Shown: positions 45,881-45,937 of the stretch, one piece after another
Position numbering within the stretch: the first letter of the stretch is position 1
Layout: every line of letters starts with the position of its first letter
Program-made: the position numbers and the translations under genes
Assembly (NCBI GenBank): GCA_025358155.1
Contig: JANYKR010000217.1
Span: forward strand, 1 to 45,937
Direction: 5' to 3'
DNA: 45,937 bases
Source: Betaproteobacteria bacterium
GTDB lineage: Bacteria; Pseudomonadota; Gammaproteobacteria; Burkholderiales; Burkholderiaceae_C
Notes under the pieces: model-generated
Databases searched by the model: none
Told to the model about the DNA's origin: nothing
The model's input: the letters and a program-made list of their open reading frames with translations, nothing else

Positions 45881-45937
45881 TCATCCCTCCCGTGTGCCCA
45901 GCAGACCCTTGGGCCGGAAGATCAGCATCAGCACCAG
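45881..45937 (-). CDS. livH: Branched-chain-type ABC transporter permease (LivH-like), C-terminus only
   Basis: The last 18 codons are in the window and read LVLMLIFRPKGLLGTREG before the stop. 'LxFRPxGLLG' is the conserved LivH ending. The rest, and the periplasmic binding protein of this transporter, lie beyond the right edge. Confidence 0.85.
   Translation of the reverse strand: MVLMLIFRPKGLLGTREG

Overview
The window is high-GC DNA from a betaproteobacterium, most likely of the order Burkholderiales (Comamonadaceae / Rubrivivax-Leptothrix type). The reasons are a Bug-family tricarboxylate receptor, a PhaR polyhydroxybutyrate regulator, an E. coli-type ArgG, DUF1439, and a large acyl-CoA degradation cluster beside a Liv-type ABC transporter. 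I see no insertion sequence, prophage, CRISPR array or conjugation gene. It reads as ordinary chromosome.

Layout. 1-3282: the edge of a thiolase-like/DUF35 pair (minus), then a Bug receptor and a succinate-semialdehyde dehydrogenase (plus). 3349-6998: a degenerate receiver/GGDEF protein (minus), tRNA-Gly(CCC), trmB (plus), uppP and a DUF1439 lipoprotein (minus). 7047-14754: an autoregulated TetR gene, an RND adaptor, an RND pump, pcm and a TolC-type channel, together a complete tripartite exporter. 14983-17778: an exported DUF1800/DUF1501 pair. 17838-20581: waaA and a phosphomannomutase/phosphoglucomutase (minus), for envelope sugars and LPS. 20770-22837: an Ada-AlkA fusion plus ogt (alkylation repair), then a broken EamA transporter and argG. 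24934-29360: an FHA-GGDEF cyclase, metC, rimO and phaR (minus).

29517-42909 is one long minus-strand run of twelve genes. Read in the direction of transcription these are: a FadJ-type bifunctional enzyme, an HD-domain protein, a thiolase, a DhlA-like haloalkane dehalogenase, an acyl-CoA dehydrogenase, an SDR, a PaaI-type thioesterase, a CurA-like reductase, an ElaA-like acetyltransferase, AidB, a GST with an extra C-terminal domain, and a second SDR. Spacing is tight and several joins are 4-base overlaps. A Liv-type ABC transporter (livH end, livM, livG, livF) lies upstream on the same strand and is separated by a terminator and a promoter/operator region. The inferred job is uptake and beta-oxidation of a branched, aromatic or otherwise unusual carboxylate, with detoxification functions attached.

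The most unusual signals are these. (1) Short tandem repeats occur throughout: three intergenic loci share an exact 13-base period, one of them growing out of the tRNA-Gly 3' end, and several genes end in repeat-built C-terminal tails. (2) A GGDEF protein has lost its catalytic motif but kept a perfectly spaced inhibitory RxxD site. (3) The beta-oxidation run carries a haloalkane dehalogenase, an HD-domain protein of unknown reaction and AidB, about 10 kb from an Ada-AlkA/Ogt pair. (4) LivF has Arg in place of the Walker A Lys. (5) An EamA transporter gene has a clear internal deletion. No single locus proves a new biological system. The beta-oxidation/dehalogenase/HD cluster is the best candidate for undescribed biochemistry.
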